The notes: a model not told the origin generated them from the letters alone. Positions 46,431 through 54,970 are shown, counted from the first letter of the stretch. The stretch is DNA of 64,000 nucleotides from Zoogloea sp041914405 (GCF_041914405.1 NZ_JAYSDK010000004.1:152952-216951), one strand, 5' to 3'. Translations and numbers: made by a program.

Positions 46431-46540
46431 GAGGACGATTTCTGGATGGAGTTGGCGCCGATTATCGACGAGAACCTGTTGTCTGGATACGCATCCAGTG
46501 GATTTGGCATTCGCAGGTTCAGCTGCTGTTTTGTTCTTAT

Positions 46541-46598
46541 GTTTTCTATTTATATATATAACTCTGTTAACAGTGCACCGCCAGTTTCTGTGGATAAC
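46541..46598 (+). repeat. Origin-like module A (TA tract + DnaA box)
   Basis: TTTATATATATAACTCTGTT, a 24-base linker counted from the TA tract, then TTTCTGTGGATAAC. The same pattern recurs at 47105-47162. The whole 338-base gap 46431-46768 has no convincing gene. Confidence 0.6.
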
Positions 46599-46768
46599 CT
46601 ACTAAAACCTTTTAAATTCATTTGCTTGAAGAAAGTACAAGGCTTTGGAGAGAAGCAGGAAGTAGGCGGGGACAAAATGGGGAGGAAAATTTTGATTCCC
46701 GCCGATTCAAGGCTTGTCCACATTTTCTGCGACTGTTTACCGTCTGTTTGTACACAAGCACTTGTCTA

Positions 46769-47038
46769 TCAGAGACTCTCAGTCAGCGGGTATTTGCGGG
46801 AAAAGTAGCTGTACGCCCGTTGAAGCTGACACCTCCGAAGGAAATCGAACCGCTGCTCGGCCTTTGACAGCTGGTCCTTGAACATCTGGTGCACCAGGTA
46901 GAGCCCTTGTTGTGTCTTAAGCAACTCTCTCGCTAGTCCATGAGCTTGATCATCCGGTAGTCCAGTGGCGTCTCCCACGATCTGCACGGTTTCCCGGTCC
47001 ACTTCGATGAAATCCAGCAAGTCGGTAATCGAAAGCAT
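46769..47038 (-). CDS. Small uncharacterised protein between the origin-like modules
   Basis: 89 residues, predicted soluble and helical: acidic N-terminus (MLSITDLLDFIEVDRETVQI), Gln/Arg-rich C-terminus (SKAEQRFDFLRRCQLQRAYS). GAAGGAA sits seven bases before the ATG and codon use is normal, so it is probably a real gene. I do not recognise a family. Its position between two DnaA-box modules makes a replication-linked role possible but unsupported. Confidence 0.65.
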   Translation of the reverse strand: MLSITDLLDFIEVDRETVQIVGDATGLPDDQAHGLARELLKTQQGLYLVHQMFKDQLSKAEQRFDFLRRCQLQRAYSYFSRKYPLTESL

Positions 47039-47104
47039 GAGGGTTCCTTCGTCGTCTGTTTGGCCGGTTTGAGATGGGCCCAGGTTAGTAGGGTTTGTTG
47101 ACTG

Positions 47105-47162
47105 TTTTTTTATATATATAAGTACTGTTTACGTTTACGCTGACCGCATTTCTGTGGATAAC
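47105..47162 (+). repeat. Origin-like module B (TA tract + DnaA box)
   Basis: TTTTTTATATATATAAGTAC, a 28-base linker counted from the TA tract, then TTTCTGTGGATAAC, followed by a further T-rich tract at 47171-47182. Same order and orientation as module A. Gap 47039-47356 otherwise holds no gene. Confidence 0.6.
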
Positions 47163-47356
47163 AGAAATAAATCTTTTTTTATCAATATGTTGGATCGTTG
47201 ATAAGGGTGTCGGAAAGAGCTTGTGTAGGGTGTGGGAGGATTGTTGAGGAAATTTTGCCTCGTCGTCGATACCTGGTTTGTGCACAATCTGTTCGCTTAT
47301 CCGACCCTGGTTTGTCCCCAGCTTTGTCTAAACGTTCGTCTTTTTCCGCTCCTGTC

Positions 47357-48490
47357 GTGACTGCTCTGGTGGTCTGGGATGTGTTCTGCCCGGTCGTAGA
47401 TAACTTTGGCGATATCGGCGTGTGCTGGCGCCTGTCCCGGCAACTGGCGGCGGAGTACCGGATTGCCGTGCGTTTGTGGGTGGATGATCTTAAGGTCGCC
47501 CGCCGTCTGATTCCCGGACTGGATCCGGAGGCGGGTTGTCAGCGGATCGAAGGCGTGGAAATCCGCCATTGGAGCGTCCCGCTACCGTCGGTCGAACCAG
47601 GAGAGGTCGTCATTTCTGCCTTTGCGGGCAATCTTCCGGATGCTTTTCTCCAGGCGATGGCTGGTCGTGATCCCAAGCCGGTGTGGATAAACCTCGAGTA
47701 CCTCAGTGCTGAGGCCTGGGTTGCTGATTGCCACGGTTTGCCGTCGCCGCATCCGCGATTTCCCTTGACGCAGTTCTTCTTCTTTCCAGGCCTGGGCGTG
47801 GATTCCGGCGGGGTTATTCGCGAAGCGGATTATCTGGTGCGTCGAGCGGCTTTTGCGGAGGATGCTTTTTGGGCCGCGCTTGCTCTTCCCCAGCGTCTGT
47901 CAAACGAGTTGCGAATTTCTTTGTTTTCCTATGAAAACAAAGGTTTGGGAGAACTCCTAAAGGCCTGGACAGACGGCGATGTGCCCGTCACCTGTTTGGT
48001 GCCAGAGGGGCGGATCCTGCCTGGATTGGCTGCTGAATTTGGCGTGAGCGGCTTGCGCGCAGGCGATCAGTTGCTACGCAAACAACTCGTGGTGCGCATC
48101 CTGCCTTTCGTCGAACAGCAAAAATATGACGAAATACTATGGGCGTGTGATCTGAATTTCGTGCGCGGGGAGGATTCCTTCGTGCGCGCCCAGTGGGCGG
48201 AAGTCCCGTTCGTGTGGCAGATCTATGTGCAGGACGAGGATGTGCATCTCGAAAAACTGCGGGCCTTTCTCGCCTGCTACCAGGAAGGGCTCGATCCGGC
48301 GATTGCCGCGGCTGTGTCGGATTTCTGGTTGGCCTGGAACCGCGGTGACGGTATTGCCGCGACTTGGCCGGCGTTTTGCGCCGCTTTGCCGGCCCTTAAA
48401 GCCCATGCTGGGGCCTGGGCTGAGCAGTTGCTGGGCGGGGGGGATCTCGCCGCGCGGCTGGTGCAATTCTGTAAACTTAAGTTAGAATAA
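47357..48490 (+). CDS. earP: EF-P arginine rhamnosyltransferase EarP
   Basis: About 377 residues. It transfers rhamnose from dTDP-rhamnose to Arg32 of elongation factor P. Family marks: WDVFCPVVDNFGDIGVCWRLSRQLA at the N-terminus, HPRFPLTQFFFFPGLGVDSGG, ISLFSYENKGLGELL and the sugar-nucleotide-binding region CDLNFVRGEDSFVRAQWA. efp lies 54 bases downstream with Arg32 present. The start is uncertain: GTG at 47357 or 47369, neither with a clear ribosome site; frames open further upstream run into the origin-like region. Confidence 0.92.
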   Translation: MTALVVWDVFCPVVDNFGDIGVCWRLSRQLAAEYRIAVRLWVDDLKVARRLIPGLDPEAGCQRIEGVEIRHWSVPLPSVEPGEVVISAFAGNLPDAFLQAMAGRDPKPVWINLEYLSAEAWVADCHGLPSPHPRFPLTQFFFFPGLGVDSGGVIREADYLVRRAAFAEDAFWAALALPQRLSNELRISLFSYENKGLGELLKAWTDGDVPVTCLVPEGRILPGLAAEFGVSGLRAGDQLLRKQLVVRILPFVEQQKYDEILWACDLNFVRGEDSFVRAQWAEVPFVWQIYVQDEDVHLEKLRAFLACYQEGLDPAIAAAVSDFWLAWNRGDGIAATWPAFCAALPALKAHAGAWAEQLLGGGDLAARLVQFCKLKLE

Positions 48491-48544
48491 TAAGTTACCG
48501 TTTATCCGTGGCACGTGCCGCGCAATTTGCAAGCAGGAAATAGC

Positions 48545-49105
48545 ATGAAAACCGCAATGGAACTCCGCTCCGGCAACGTGATCATGGTGGGCAGCGACGC
48601 CCTCGTGGTGCAGAAGGCCGAGTACAACAAGTCCGGCCGTAACGCTGCCGTCGTCAAGATGAAGCTCAAGAACCTGCTCACCGGTGCGCCGTCCGAGTCG
48701 GTTTACAAGGCGGACGACAAGTTCGAAGTCGTCGTTCTCGATCGCAAGGAAGTCACTTACTCCTACTTCGCCGATCCGATGTACGTTTTCATGGACGCCG
48801 AGTACGAACAGTACGAAGTCGAAGCCGAAAACATGACCGACGCGCTGAAGTACCTGATCGACGGCATGCCCTGTGAAGTCGTGTTCTTCAACGGCAAGGC
48901 CATCTCCGTGGAACTGCCGACCAGCGTCGTGCGCGAAGTGGAATACACCGAGCCCGCCGTCAAGGGCGACACCTCCGGCAAGGTTCTGAAGCCCGCCCGT
49001 ATCGCTCCCAGCGGTTTCGAGCTGTCCGTGCCCGCTTTCGTGGAAATCGGCGACAAGATCGAAATCGACACCCGTACCGACGAATACCGCAACCGCGTCA
49101 AGTAA
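48545..49105 (+). CDS. efp: Elongation factor P
   Basis: 186 residues, three OB-type domains. EF-P relieves ribosome stalling at polyproline. The modification loop reads EYNKSGRNAAVVK with Arg at position 32, the EarP rhamnosylation site (enterobacterial EF-P has Lys34 instead). The C-terminal signature GDTSGKVLKPARIAPSGFELSVPAFVEIGD is present. AAGCAGGAAA precedes the ATG; a terminator follows. Confidence 0.97.
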   Translation: MKTAMELRSGNVIMVGSDALVVQKAEYNKSGRNAAVVKMKLKNLLTGAPSESVYKADDKFEVVVLDRKEVTYSYFADPMYVFMDAEYEQYEVEAENMTDALKYLIDGMPCEVVFFNGKAISVELPTSVVREVEYTEPAVKGDTSGKVLKPARIAPSGFELSVPAFVEIGDKIEIDTRTDEYRNRVK

Positions 49106-49128
49106 GTCGCGGCTGGTACGGTCCGGCG

Positions 49129-49161
49129 AAAGGCCACCGTTAGGTGGCCTTTCGTTTTTTT
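49129..49161 (+). terminator. Rho-independent terminator after efp
   Basis: Perfect 10-bp stem AAAGGCCACC-GTTA-GGTGGCCTTT followed by CGTTTTTTTTC. Confidence 0.93.
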
Positions 49162-49174
49162 CAGAACAAGCGCC

Positions 49175-49720
49175 ATGGCCCTCAAATCCACCATTTTTCG
49201 CGCCACTTTGAATGTTTCCGACCTGGATCGTGGGCATTTCGGCGAACATGTGCTGACCCTCGCCCGTCATCCGTCCGAAACCGATGAGCGGATGATGGTG
49301 CGCGTGCTGGCTTTTGCGCTGAATGCGGACGAGCGGCTCGAATTCGGGCGTGGGATTTCCACCGATGACGAGCCAGCCCTGTGGCGTAAGGACGATACGG
49401 GACGTATTCTCGACTGGATCGAGGTCGGTCTGCCGGACGAACGCCTGTTGCGTCGAGCGGCCGGACGGGCCGATCAGGTCACTGTGCTTGCTTACGGCGG
49501 CCGTACGGTGGATATCTGGTGGCAGAAGGATGCAGCTACGCTGTCCAAGCTAACGAACCTGAATGTGCTGGCGCTGGCCCAGGAAGAATCGAAGGCGCTT
49601 GCCGGGCTGGCGGCGCGCAGCATGGAGTTGAGCTGTACGATCCAGGACGGGCAGCTATGGTTCTCGGCCGGGGAAACCACGTTGACGCTCAATCCGCGCT
49701 GTATCTATCCAGCGGCATAG
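49175..49720 (+). CDS. yaeQ: YaeQ family protein
   Basis: 181 residues. MALKSTIFRATLNVSDLDRGHF, the ADQVTVLAYGGRTVDIWWQ core and NLNVLALAQEES match YaeQ, a small PD-(D/E)xK-like fold. E. coli YaeQ was linked to suppression of RfaH loss; its biochemical role is unsettled. It starts 13 bases after the efp terminator. Confidence 0.88.
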   Translation: MALKSTIFRATLNVSDLDRGHFGEHVLTLARHPSETDERMMVRVLAFALNADERLEFGRGISTDDEPALWRKDDTGRILDWIEVGLPDERLLRRAAGRADQVTVLAYGGRTVDIWWQKDAATLSKLTNLNVLALAQEESKALAGLAARSMELSCTIQDGQLWFSAGETTLTLNPRCIYPAA

Positions 49721-49830
49721 GAAAGAAGCGTCGTTACGAGGATGACAAAAGCGTGCCGGAGTGCGAATAATGCGCATACCGGCCTTCAGCCTCGGGGGTC
49801 GGACAGATAAATCCCGACAGGAGAGTCCGC

Positions 49831-50547
49831 ATGCATTCCCCACTGCTTTTCCCGTCCGAGCAGGTCACCCGTCGCCGCCAGTTTCTGGGTACTTCCCTTG
49901 GTTTGCTGGCCGCAGCTTCCCTGGGCAGTCTGGCCCGATCGGCCCAGGCCGCCAGCCCCATCGTGCTACCTGCGCTGCCCTACGCGGAAAGTGCCCTCAA
50001 TCCGGTCATCAGTGCCAATACGATCGGCTTCCACTACGGCAAGCACCACAAGGCCTATGTGGATAACCTCAACAAGCTGATCGCCGGTTCCGATCTGGCC
50101 GATCTGCCCCTCGAGAAGATCATCGCCGCAGTGGCTGGCAAGGCCGACAAGACGGCGATCTTCAACAACGCAGCGCAAACCTGGAATCACACTTTCTACT
50201 GGCACAGCCTGCGTCCGAATGGCGGTGGTGAGCCACCGGCCGCGCTGAAACAGCGGATCGACGCCTCATTCGGCAGCGTGGACGCGCTGAAGAAGGAGCT
50301 TGCCACCGCGGCGACCAGCCAGTTCGGTAGCGGTTGGGCCTGGCTGGTGGCCGATGGTGACAAACTGAAGGTGGTGAAGACCGGCAATGCCGATGTGCCG
50401 CTGACCGCCGGGCTGAAGCCGCTGCTGACCATCGACGTGTGGGAACACGCGTACTACCTGGATTATCAGAACCGTCGGGCTGACTATGTGAATGCAGTGC
50501 TCGACAAACTGATCAACTGGGAATTCGCGCTCAAGAATCTGGGCTGA
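49831..50547 (+). CDS. sodB: Fe superoxide dismutase with Tat export signal
   Basis: 238 residues. The N-terminal 41 residues (VTRRRQFLGTSLGLLAAASL, cleavage near AQA-ASP) are a Tat signal, absent from ordinary cytosolic SodB. The catalytic part has metal ligands in FHYGKHHKAYVDNL, NAAQTWNHTFYW and IDVWEHAYYLDYQNRR; AAQ-x-WNH and FGSGWAWL favour iron over manganese. It would detoxify superoxide in the periplasm. The ATG follows GGAGAG. A terminator lies after it. Confidence 0.92.
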   Translation: MHSPLLFPSEQVTRRRQFLGTSLGLLAAASLGSLARSAQAASPIVLPALPYAESALNPVISANTIGFHYGKHHKAYVDNLNKLIAGSDLADLPLEKIIAAVAGKADKTAIFNNAAQTWNHTFYWHSLRPNGGGEPPAALKQRIDASFGSVDALKKELATAATSQFGSGWAWLVADGDKLKVVKTGNADVPLTAGLKPLLTIDVWEHAYYLDYQNRRADYVNAVLDKLINWEFALKNLG

Positions 50548-50555
50548 TCCTGTCG

Positions 50556-50596
50556 AAAAACCCCTGCTGCAGATATTTGCGGTGCTGCCGCAGGGG
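50556..50596. terminator. Bidirectional terminator between sodB and the radical SAM operon
   Basis: CCCCTGCTGCAG / CTGCCGCAGGGG, a 12-bp stem with one mismatch and a 12-base loop. On the minus strand it is followed by TTTTT, ending the seven-gene operon; on the plus strand by a weaker CGTTGTTGTT after sodB. Confidence 0.8.
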
Positions 50597-50611
50597 CGTT
50601 GTTGTTCCGCT

Positions 50612-52069
50612 TCAGTCGGGTAGTGTGTTGTCCGGCTTCGCGTGCTGACGCCTCTGCTGGGTATCTGCAGTGATCTCTGCGCGGATCTGCGCCAGATTTC
50701 GGGTTCGATCGTCCCGGTAGAACAGGTTGTAGGCTTCGAACGGGATCATGCGTCCATCCGGCTGCACCATGTGCACGCAGGATTTCTTCAGTGCTCGCAG
50801 GTCCAGGTTGGCGGCATCCATGAACTGTACGATCAGTACGCGGAAGACGTTTTCGTAGCCCAGTTGGGGCGCATTGATCTTCGGCAAGCAGCACAGCAAG
50901 TCGGACAGGCAGCGCGCGCCTGATTCCGGCGAGTGATTGGTGGAAAAGAGCCGGAAGAGTTTGGCCTTGATGGCCGGATCGCGCTCGAACACGATGGTGT
51001 TGGCGGGGCCTGCGAGGAGTGCTTCCGGACCGAGGAAGCGGGTCAGCGGATGGATTTCGCCGCCCAGCTTGAGGGCGTAGCCCATGGCCAGGGTGTCCGG
51101 GTTGCAGGGAACCGGCACGATGTCGTCCAGGCTGAACAGTCCGGATTGCTCGGCGATGCGGCGACGAATTTCGCTGAGGGTCAGGCGGTGCGTGCCGGCG
51201 CTGAAGCCGTCGTTGCGGCCGGCGTCTTGTATCGGTTGCAGCGTCACACCGCGCACGCTCGGGCGGGTCAGCGCGTAGCGGATGACGTCGCCGATCTCGT
51301 CGTCATTGACGCCCTTCTTCAGCGTCATCACCAGGGTTGTGGATAAGTTGTGGCGATCGAGGGCGTCCAGGGCCTGCTCGCGGATGCGCCGCAGGTCCGC
51401 GCCACGCAAGTCCTGTAGTGCGTCCTCGCGCAGGGAGTCGAATTGTAGGTAGATCTCGAGCCCAGGCCTGTATTCGGCCAGGCGGGTGGCGAACTCCGGA
51501 TCCTGGGCCAGACGGATGCCATTGGTGTTCACCATCAGGTGGCGGATCGGCCGGGCTTTGGCGGCATCGAGGATGGCGAAGAAATCCGGGTGGAGTGTCG
51601 GTTCGCCGCCTGACAGCTGCACCACGTCCGGCTCGCCCTCGTTCCGGACCACCGCATCCAGCATCGCCTCGATGACTGCCAGCGGGCGGTGGTTCAGGCG
51701 CTCGGGGCCGGAACCGGCGTAGCACACCGGGCAGTGCAGGTTGCAATGATCGGTTACTTCCAGCACGGTCAGACAGGAGTGCTGCATGTGGTCGGGGCAC
51801 AGGCCGCAGTCGTAAGGACAGCCGAATTCCATGCGCGTCGAGAAGTTTTCCGGCATTTCCGGCGCCTTCACATAAACTTCACGGCCAAGCCGGTAGTAGG
51901 CCGCGTCATCCGCGACCAGCACCCGTTCAATGCCGTGGGCCGGGCACCATTTCTCCAGGAAGACCTGCTCGTCCTTGATCAGGATCTTGGCTTCGACGCG
52001 CCGTAGGCACTGGGAACATACCGAAGTGGTGGTGTCATGGAACAGGTAGGGACGGTTCTTGCGCGACAT
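50612..52069 (-). CDS. Radical SAM enzyme of the Tes/MJ0619 (COG1964-like) group
   Basis: 485 residues. Radical SAM cluster motif CNLHCPVC at about residue 114 (TDHCNLHCPVCYAGS), with VQLSGGEPTLHPDF for SAM. N-terminal cysteines SVCSQCLRRVEAKIL, KWCPAHG and the cluster GCPYDCGLCPDHMQHSC are characteristic of the group containing archaeal tetraether synthase (Tes). A long C-terminal region (about 300-485) has further Cys (CLSDLLCCLP). In Archaea Tes couples lipid tails through C-C bonds. Next to an Lgt-like and two acyltransferase genes, an acyl-chain modification role fits, but relatives also methylate pterins. The 5' end overlaps the Lgt-like gene by 35 bases. Confidence 0.8.
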   Translation of the reverse strand: MSRKNRPYLFHDTTTSVCSQCLRRVEAKILIKDEQVFLEKWCPAHGIERVLVADDAAYYRLGREVYVKAPEMPENFSTRMEFGCPYDCGLCPDHMQHSCLTVLEVTDHCNLHCPVCYAGSGPERLNHRPLAVIEAMLDAVVRNEGEPDVVQLSGGEPTLHPDFFAILDAAKARPIRHLMVNTNGIRLAQDPEFATRLAEYRPGLEIYLQFDSLREDALQDLRGADLRRIREQALDALDRHNLSTTLVMTLKKGVNDDEIGDVIRYALTRPSVRGVTLQPIQDAGRNDGFSAGTHRLTLSEIRRRIAEQSGLFSLDDIVPVPCNPDTLAMGYALKLGGEIHPLTRFLGPEALLAGPANTIVFERDPAIKAKLFRLFSTNHSPESGARCLSDLLCCLPKINAPQLGYENVFRVLIVQFMDAANLDLRALKKSCVHMVQPDGRMIPFEAYNLFYRDDRTRNLAQIRAEITADTQQRRQHAKPDNTLPD

Positions 52070-52799
52070 GGAGGCGACGCCACTGGCGGAGAGTGAGGGG
52101 AAGATAAGCGGCGAGCGCCAGTGCGCAGACCCACTGGATGCCGGACAGTCCGCCTGGCCATGGGAAAGGGACGGGCTTGAGCGCGTCGATTCCCAGCCGC
52201 CACGCCAGATAGGCGGACAGCATCATTTTGAAGCGCAATCCGCTGGAGGCCGCCAAAAATGGAGTGGTCTTGTGCAGAAGCAGCGCGAGCATGCCGGCAA
52301 ACGCTATTTCGTATAGCTGCGTCGGGTGGCGTGGAATGCCGTCGCCGAAGTCGATCGCCCACGGTAGGGACGTTGGCACACCGTAAGTGCCGTCATTAAG
52401 ACCGGCGAGAAAGCAGCCGATCCGGCCGATTGCCAGCCCAAGCAGGATTGGCATCACATAGGCGTCGCCGGTGGAGCTCCGGATTCCGGCCAGTTTCTTC
52501 GCGATTTCTGTGCCGATCAGGCCACCGAGCAGCCCACCAACCATCGATTGCCCGGCTAGCAGTAGGCGCCAACCGTCAGCTTCACGCAGCCAATGGGGCA
52601 TTTCAGCCCAGAAAACCAGCTTGTTGCCTATCGCGGCGCCGAGCAGGCAGCCGCACAAGATCAAGAAGCGGGGCCCATGCAACGCATTGCCGGTCGTCAG
52701 TCGCCGCTGGGAGCGGAGGAACAACTGGCTGCCGGCGGCCAGGCCCAGAGCCTCGAAGACCGCGTGGACGGCATGCGCGGTCGCCGGATCGTGGATCAT
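52035..52799 (-). CDS. Lgt-like (prolipoprotein diacylglyceryl transferase family) membrane protein
   Basis: 254 residues with about seven membrane segments. It keeps part of the Lgt signature: AIGRIGCFLAGLNDGTYGVP corresponds to GRxGNFxNxExxG, and PRHPTQLYE to the RHPxQLYE motif. The essential His region of E. coli Lgt (HGG after the second helix) is replaced by GQSMVGGLLGG. It is probably a divergent transferase not acting on prolipoproteins. Its start overlaps the stop of the small membrane gene (ATGA) and its 3' end overlaps the radical SAM gene, so the three are tightly coupled. Confidence 0.8.
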   Translation of the reverse strand: MIHDPATAHAVHAVFEALGLAAGSQLFLRSQRRLTTGNALHGPRFLILCGCLLGAAIGNKLVFWAEMPHWLREADGWRLLLAGQSMVGGLLGGLIGTEIAKKLAGIRSSTGDAYVMPILLGLAIGRIGCFLAGLNDGTYGVPTSLPWAIDFGDGIPRHPTQLYEIAFAGMLALLLHKTTPFLAASSGLRFKMMLSAYLAWRLGIDALKPVPFPWPGGLSGIQWVCALALAAYLPLTLRQWRRLHVAQEPSLPVP

Positions 52800-53029
52800 G
52801 GGGCGGGATCGGTCGGGGGGGCGTCGTCCTTGTCTTCCGGGTCGTCTGTGCCGAGGAGGGATTTACCGATCAGCCAGGCCGGCCAGCCGAAGAGAAGGAT
52901 GGACACCACGCCTATGCCGGCCATCGCCGGCTCACTGGTGCCAAGGACGACACACACGCCGCCGGCAAAGACGGACAGCAGCAGGATGATCAGGACTGAG
53001 ATCTTGATCAGCGTGATGACAATCTTCAC
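52796..53029 (-). CDS. Small two-helix membrane protein
   Basis: 77 residues: two hydrophobic segments (about 3-30 and 36-58) and an acidic tail DDPEDKDDAPPTDPAP. No recognised family. Coupled by ATGA overlap to the Lgt-like gene and 15 bases after the LplT-PlsC fusion, so it is likely a component of the same membrane system. Confidence 0.72.
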   Translation of the reverse strand: MKIVITLIKISVLIILLLSVFAGGVCVVLGTSEPAMAGIGVVSILLFGWPAWLIGKSLLGTDDPEDKDDAPPTDPAP

Positions 53030-53044
53030 CGGACACCCATCCTT

Positions 53045-54970
53045 TCATTTCCAGTCGCCGCGGAGTTGCGCAACGACGGTTTGCAGACTGGAGACATTCG
53101 CCGCAACCGCTGGCAAAGGAGCGCCGGCGATCAACTCGATGCGGCTGAACAGACCCCGGCGCAGCGGACGAGGCAGTGCCGTTCCGTCCTTACGGGAGAA
53201 CATGCTACCCCACAGACCGCGCAGTGCCAGCGGGACAACGGGGACTGGATTGGCTTCAAGGATACGGTTGACGCCCGGGCGGAATGGGGACAGCTCGCCA
53301 TCGGCGGTGATCTTTCCCTCCGGGAAAAGACATACCAACTCGCCGTCGGCCAGTGCCCGGGATACTTCGGCGTAGGCGGTCTCGAGCATGGCCGGGTCTT
53401 CCTTCGCCGGGGCGATGGGAATGGCACGACCGTGCCGGAAAACGAAAGACAGCAGCGGCCAGCGGAAGATGCGGTGATCCATGACGAAACGGATCGGGCG
53501 GCGGCAGGCTGCGGCGATGATCAGCGCGTCCACGTAGCTGACGTGATTGCAGACGATCAGCGCCGGACCTTCCTCGGGAATCCGTTCGATACCATCGGTG
53601 CGCAGGCGGTAAACCGTGTGTACCAGCAGCCAGACGACGAAGCGCAGCAGGAATTCGGGGACCAGTTTGTAGATGTAGATCGCCACGGCGGCATTCATCA
53701 GCGCGGCGACGCCGAACAGTGTCGGGATGGACAGGCCCGCGCTGAGCAGGCTGCCGGCGCCCAGCGCCCCGGCCACCATGAACAGGGCGTTGACGATGTT
53801 GTTGGCGGCGATGACCCGCGCCCGCTGTGCGGGTGCCGAGCGGGTCTGCATCATCGCGTAAAGGGGCACGATGAAGAAGCCGCCGAAGACGCCGAGCATC
53901 GTCAGGGCCAGCAGTACGTGGAGGGTTCCCGGCTGGCTCAGGACTGCGCTGACCGGCAGTGGTGCGCTGGTGGGCAAGACGGAGGGCGATGCCAAGGCCA
54001 GATCGAGACCGAAGAGTGTCAGGCCGATGGACCCGAAAGGTACTAGGCCGATTTCCACGTGGCCGCCGGACAGTTTTTCGCACAGCAGGGAGCCCAGGCC
54101 GATGCCTACAGTGAAGGTGGCGAGCAGCAGCGTGACGGTCCCTTCGCCGCCGCCGAGAATGGATTTGGCGTAGGCGGGAAACTGGGCGAGAAACAGCGCG
54201 CCGTACAGCCAGAACCAGGAAATCCCCATGATTGCCAGGAAAACCGTGCGGTTCTGCCGGGCGAAACCGATGTTGCGCCAGGTTTCGGTGAGTGGATTGG
54301 GATTGACGCGCAGTTCCGGATCGGGCGCCGGTGCGGGCGGAACGCCGCGACTGGTCAGGTAGCCGGCGATGGCAACCACCAGCCCGCCACCGGCGATCCA
54401 CAGTTCGCCGTGCTCGGCGGAAGCCAGCAGGCCGCCGATCAGGGTACCGACTAGGATCGCCACGAAAGTGCCAGCTTCCACCAGCGCATTGCCGCCGACC
54501 AGCTCATCCTCGCGCAGGTGCTGGGGTAGCAGGGCGTATTTGACTGGCCCGAACAGGGTCGAGTGGCAGCCGAGCAGGAACAACGCACCGAACAGGACAG
54601 GCAGGCTATGCAGCAGGAAACCTGTCAGCGCGACCAGCATGATCGCGATTTCCAGCACCTTGACCAGCCGGGTGAGATAGGCCTTGTCGTATTTGTCGGC
54701 CAGTTGGCCGGCACTGGCCGAGAACAGGAAGAACGGCAGGATGAAGATGCCGGCAGCCAGGTTGGCCAGCAGCGCCGGCGCGATGCTCGTCCAGTTGGCG
54801 GCCTGGAAGGTCAACAGCACGACGAGGGCGTTCTTGAACAGGTTGTCGTTGAAGGCGCCGAGGAACTGGGTCAGGAAGAAGGGGAGAAAACGTTTCTCCT
54901 TCAGCAGGGCGAACTGGGAGTGCGGTTGGCTGATGCTTTGGGACGAGGGACGATCCGGCTGTGAGCTCAT
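53045..54970 (-). CDS. LplT-like MFS transporter fused to PlsC-type acyltransferase
   Basis: 641 residues. The first 430 form a 12-helix MFS transporter of the lysophospholipid-flippase LplT type (FFLTQFLGAFNDNLFKNALVVL). The last 200 are a PlsC/LPLAT acyltransferase: ICNHVSYVDALI (H-x4-D), VFRHGRAIPI, VCLFPEGKIT. Together it could flip lysophospholipid inward and reacylate it. In E. coli LplT and Aas are separate; here the flippase carries its own acyltransferase while a complete Aas is encoded two genes upstream. Start at 54970 (MSSQPDRPSS) excludes a non-conserved 74-codon extension. Confidence 0.9.
   Translation of the reverse strand: MSSQPDRPSSQSISQPHSQFALLKEKRFLPFFLTQFLGAFNDNLFKNALVVLLTFQAANWTSIAPALLANLAAGIFILPFFLFSASAGQLADKYDKAYLTRLVKVLEIAIMLVALTGFLLHSLPVLFGALFLLGCHSTLFGPVKYALLPQHLREDELVGGNALVEAGTFVAILVGTLIGGLLASAEHGELWIAGGGLVVAIAGYLTSRGVPPAPAPDPELRVNPNPLTETWRNIGFARQNRTVFLAIMGISWFWLYGALFLAQFPAYAKSILGGGEGTVTLLLATFTVGIGLGSLLCEKLSGGHVEIGLVPFGSIGLTLFGLDLALASPSVLPTSAPLPVSAVLSQPGTLHVLLALTMLGVFGGFFIVPLYAMMQTRSAPAQRARVIAANNIVNALFMVAGALGAGSLLSAGLSIPTLFGVAALMNAAVAIYIYKLVPEFLLRFVVWLLVHTVYRLRTDGIERIPEEGPALIVCNHVSYVDALIIAAACRRPIRFVMDHRIFRWPLLSFVFRHGRAIPIAPAKEDPAMLETAYAEVSRALADGELVCLFPEGKITADGELSPFRPGVNRILEANPVPVVPLALRGLWGSMFSRKDGTALPRPLRRGLFSRIELIAGAPLPAVAANVSSLQTVVAQLRGDWK

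Larger units (their letters stand above)
46520..47290. other. Candidate chromosomal replication origin (oriC)
   Basis: The most AT-rich stretch of the window. Perfect DnaA boxes (TTATCCACA on the minus strand) are at 46589-46597 and 47153-47161, with a third at 47682-47690 inside earP. One-mismatch boxes are at 46714-46722 (TTGTCCACA), 46748-46756 (TTGTACACA) and 47278-47286 (TTGTGCACA). Tracts at 46541-46560, 47105-47121 and 47166-47184 could unwind; ATCTTTTTTTATC resembles E. coli 13-mers. Hand counts show more C than G left of here and more G than C just right of it in several minus-strand genes, although the trend is noisy. dnaA is not in the window. Alternatives are a DnaA-titration site or an integrated replicon. 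Confidence 0.5.

Noticed and set aside
46419..46867. Small plus-strand frames in the AT-rich gap
   Set aside because: They cross TA tracts and DnaA boxes, overlap each other, and lack ribosome sites or protein-like composition.
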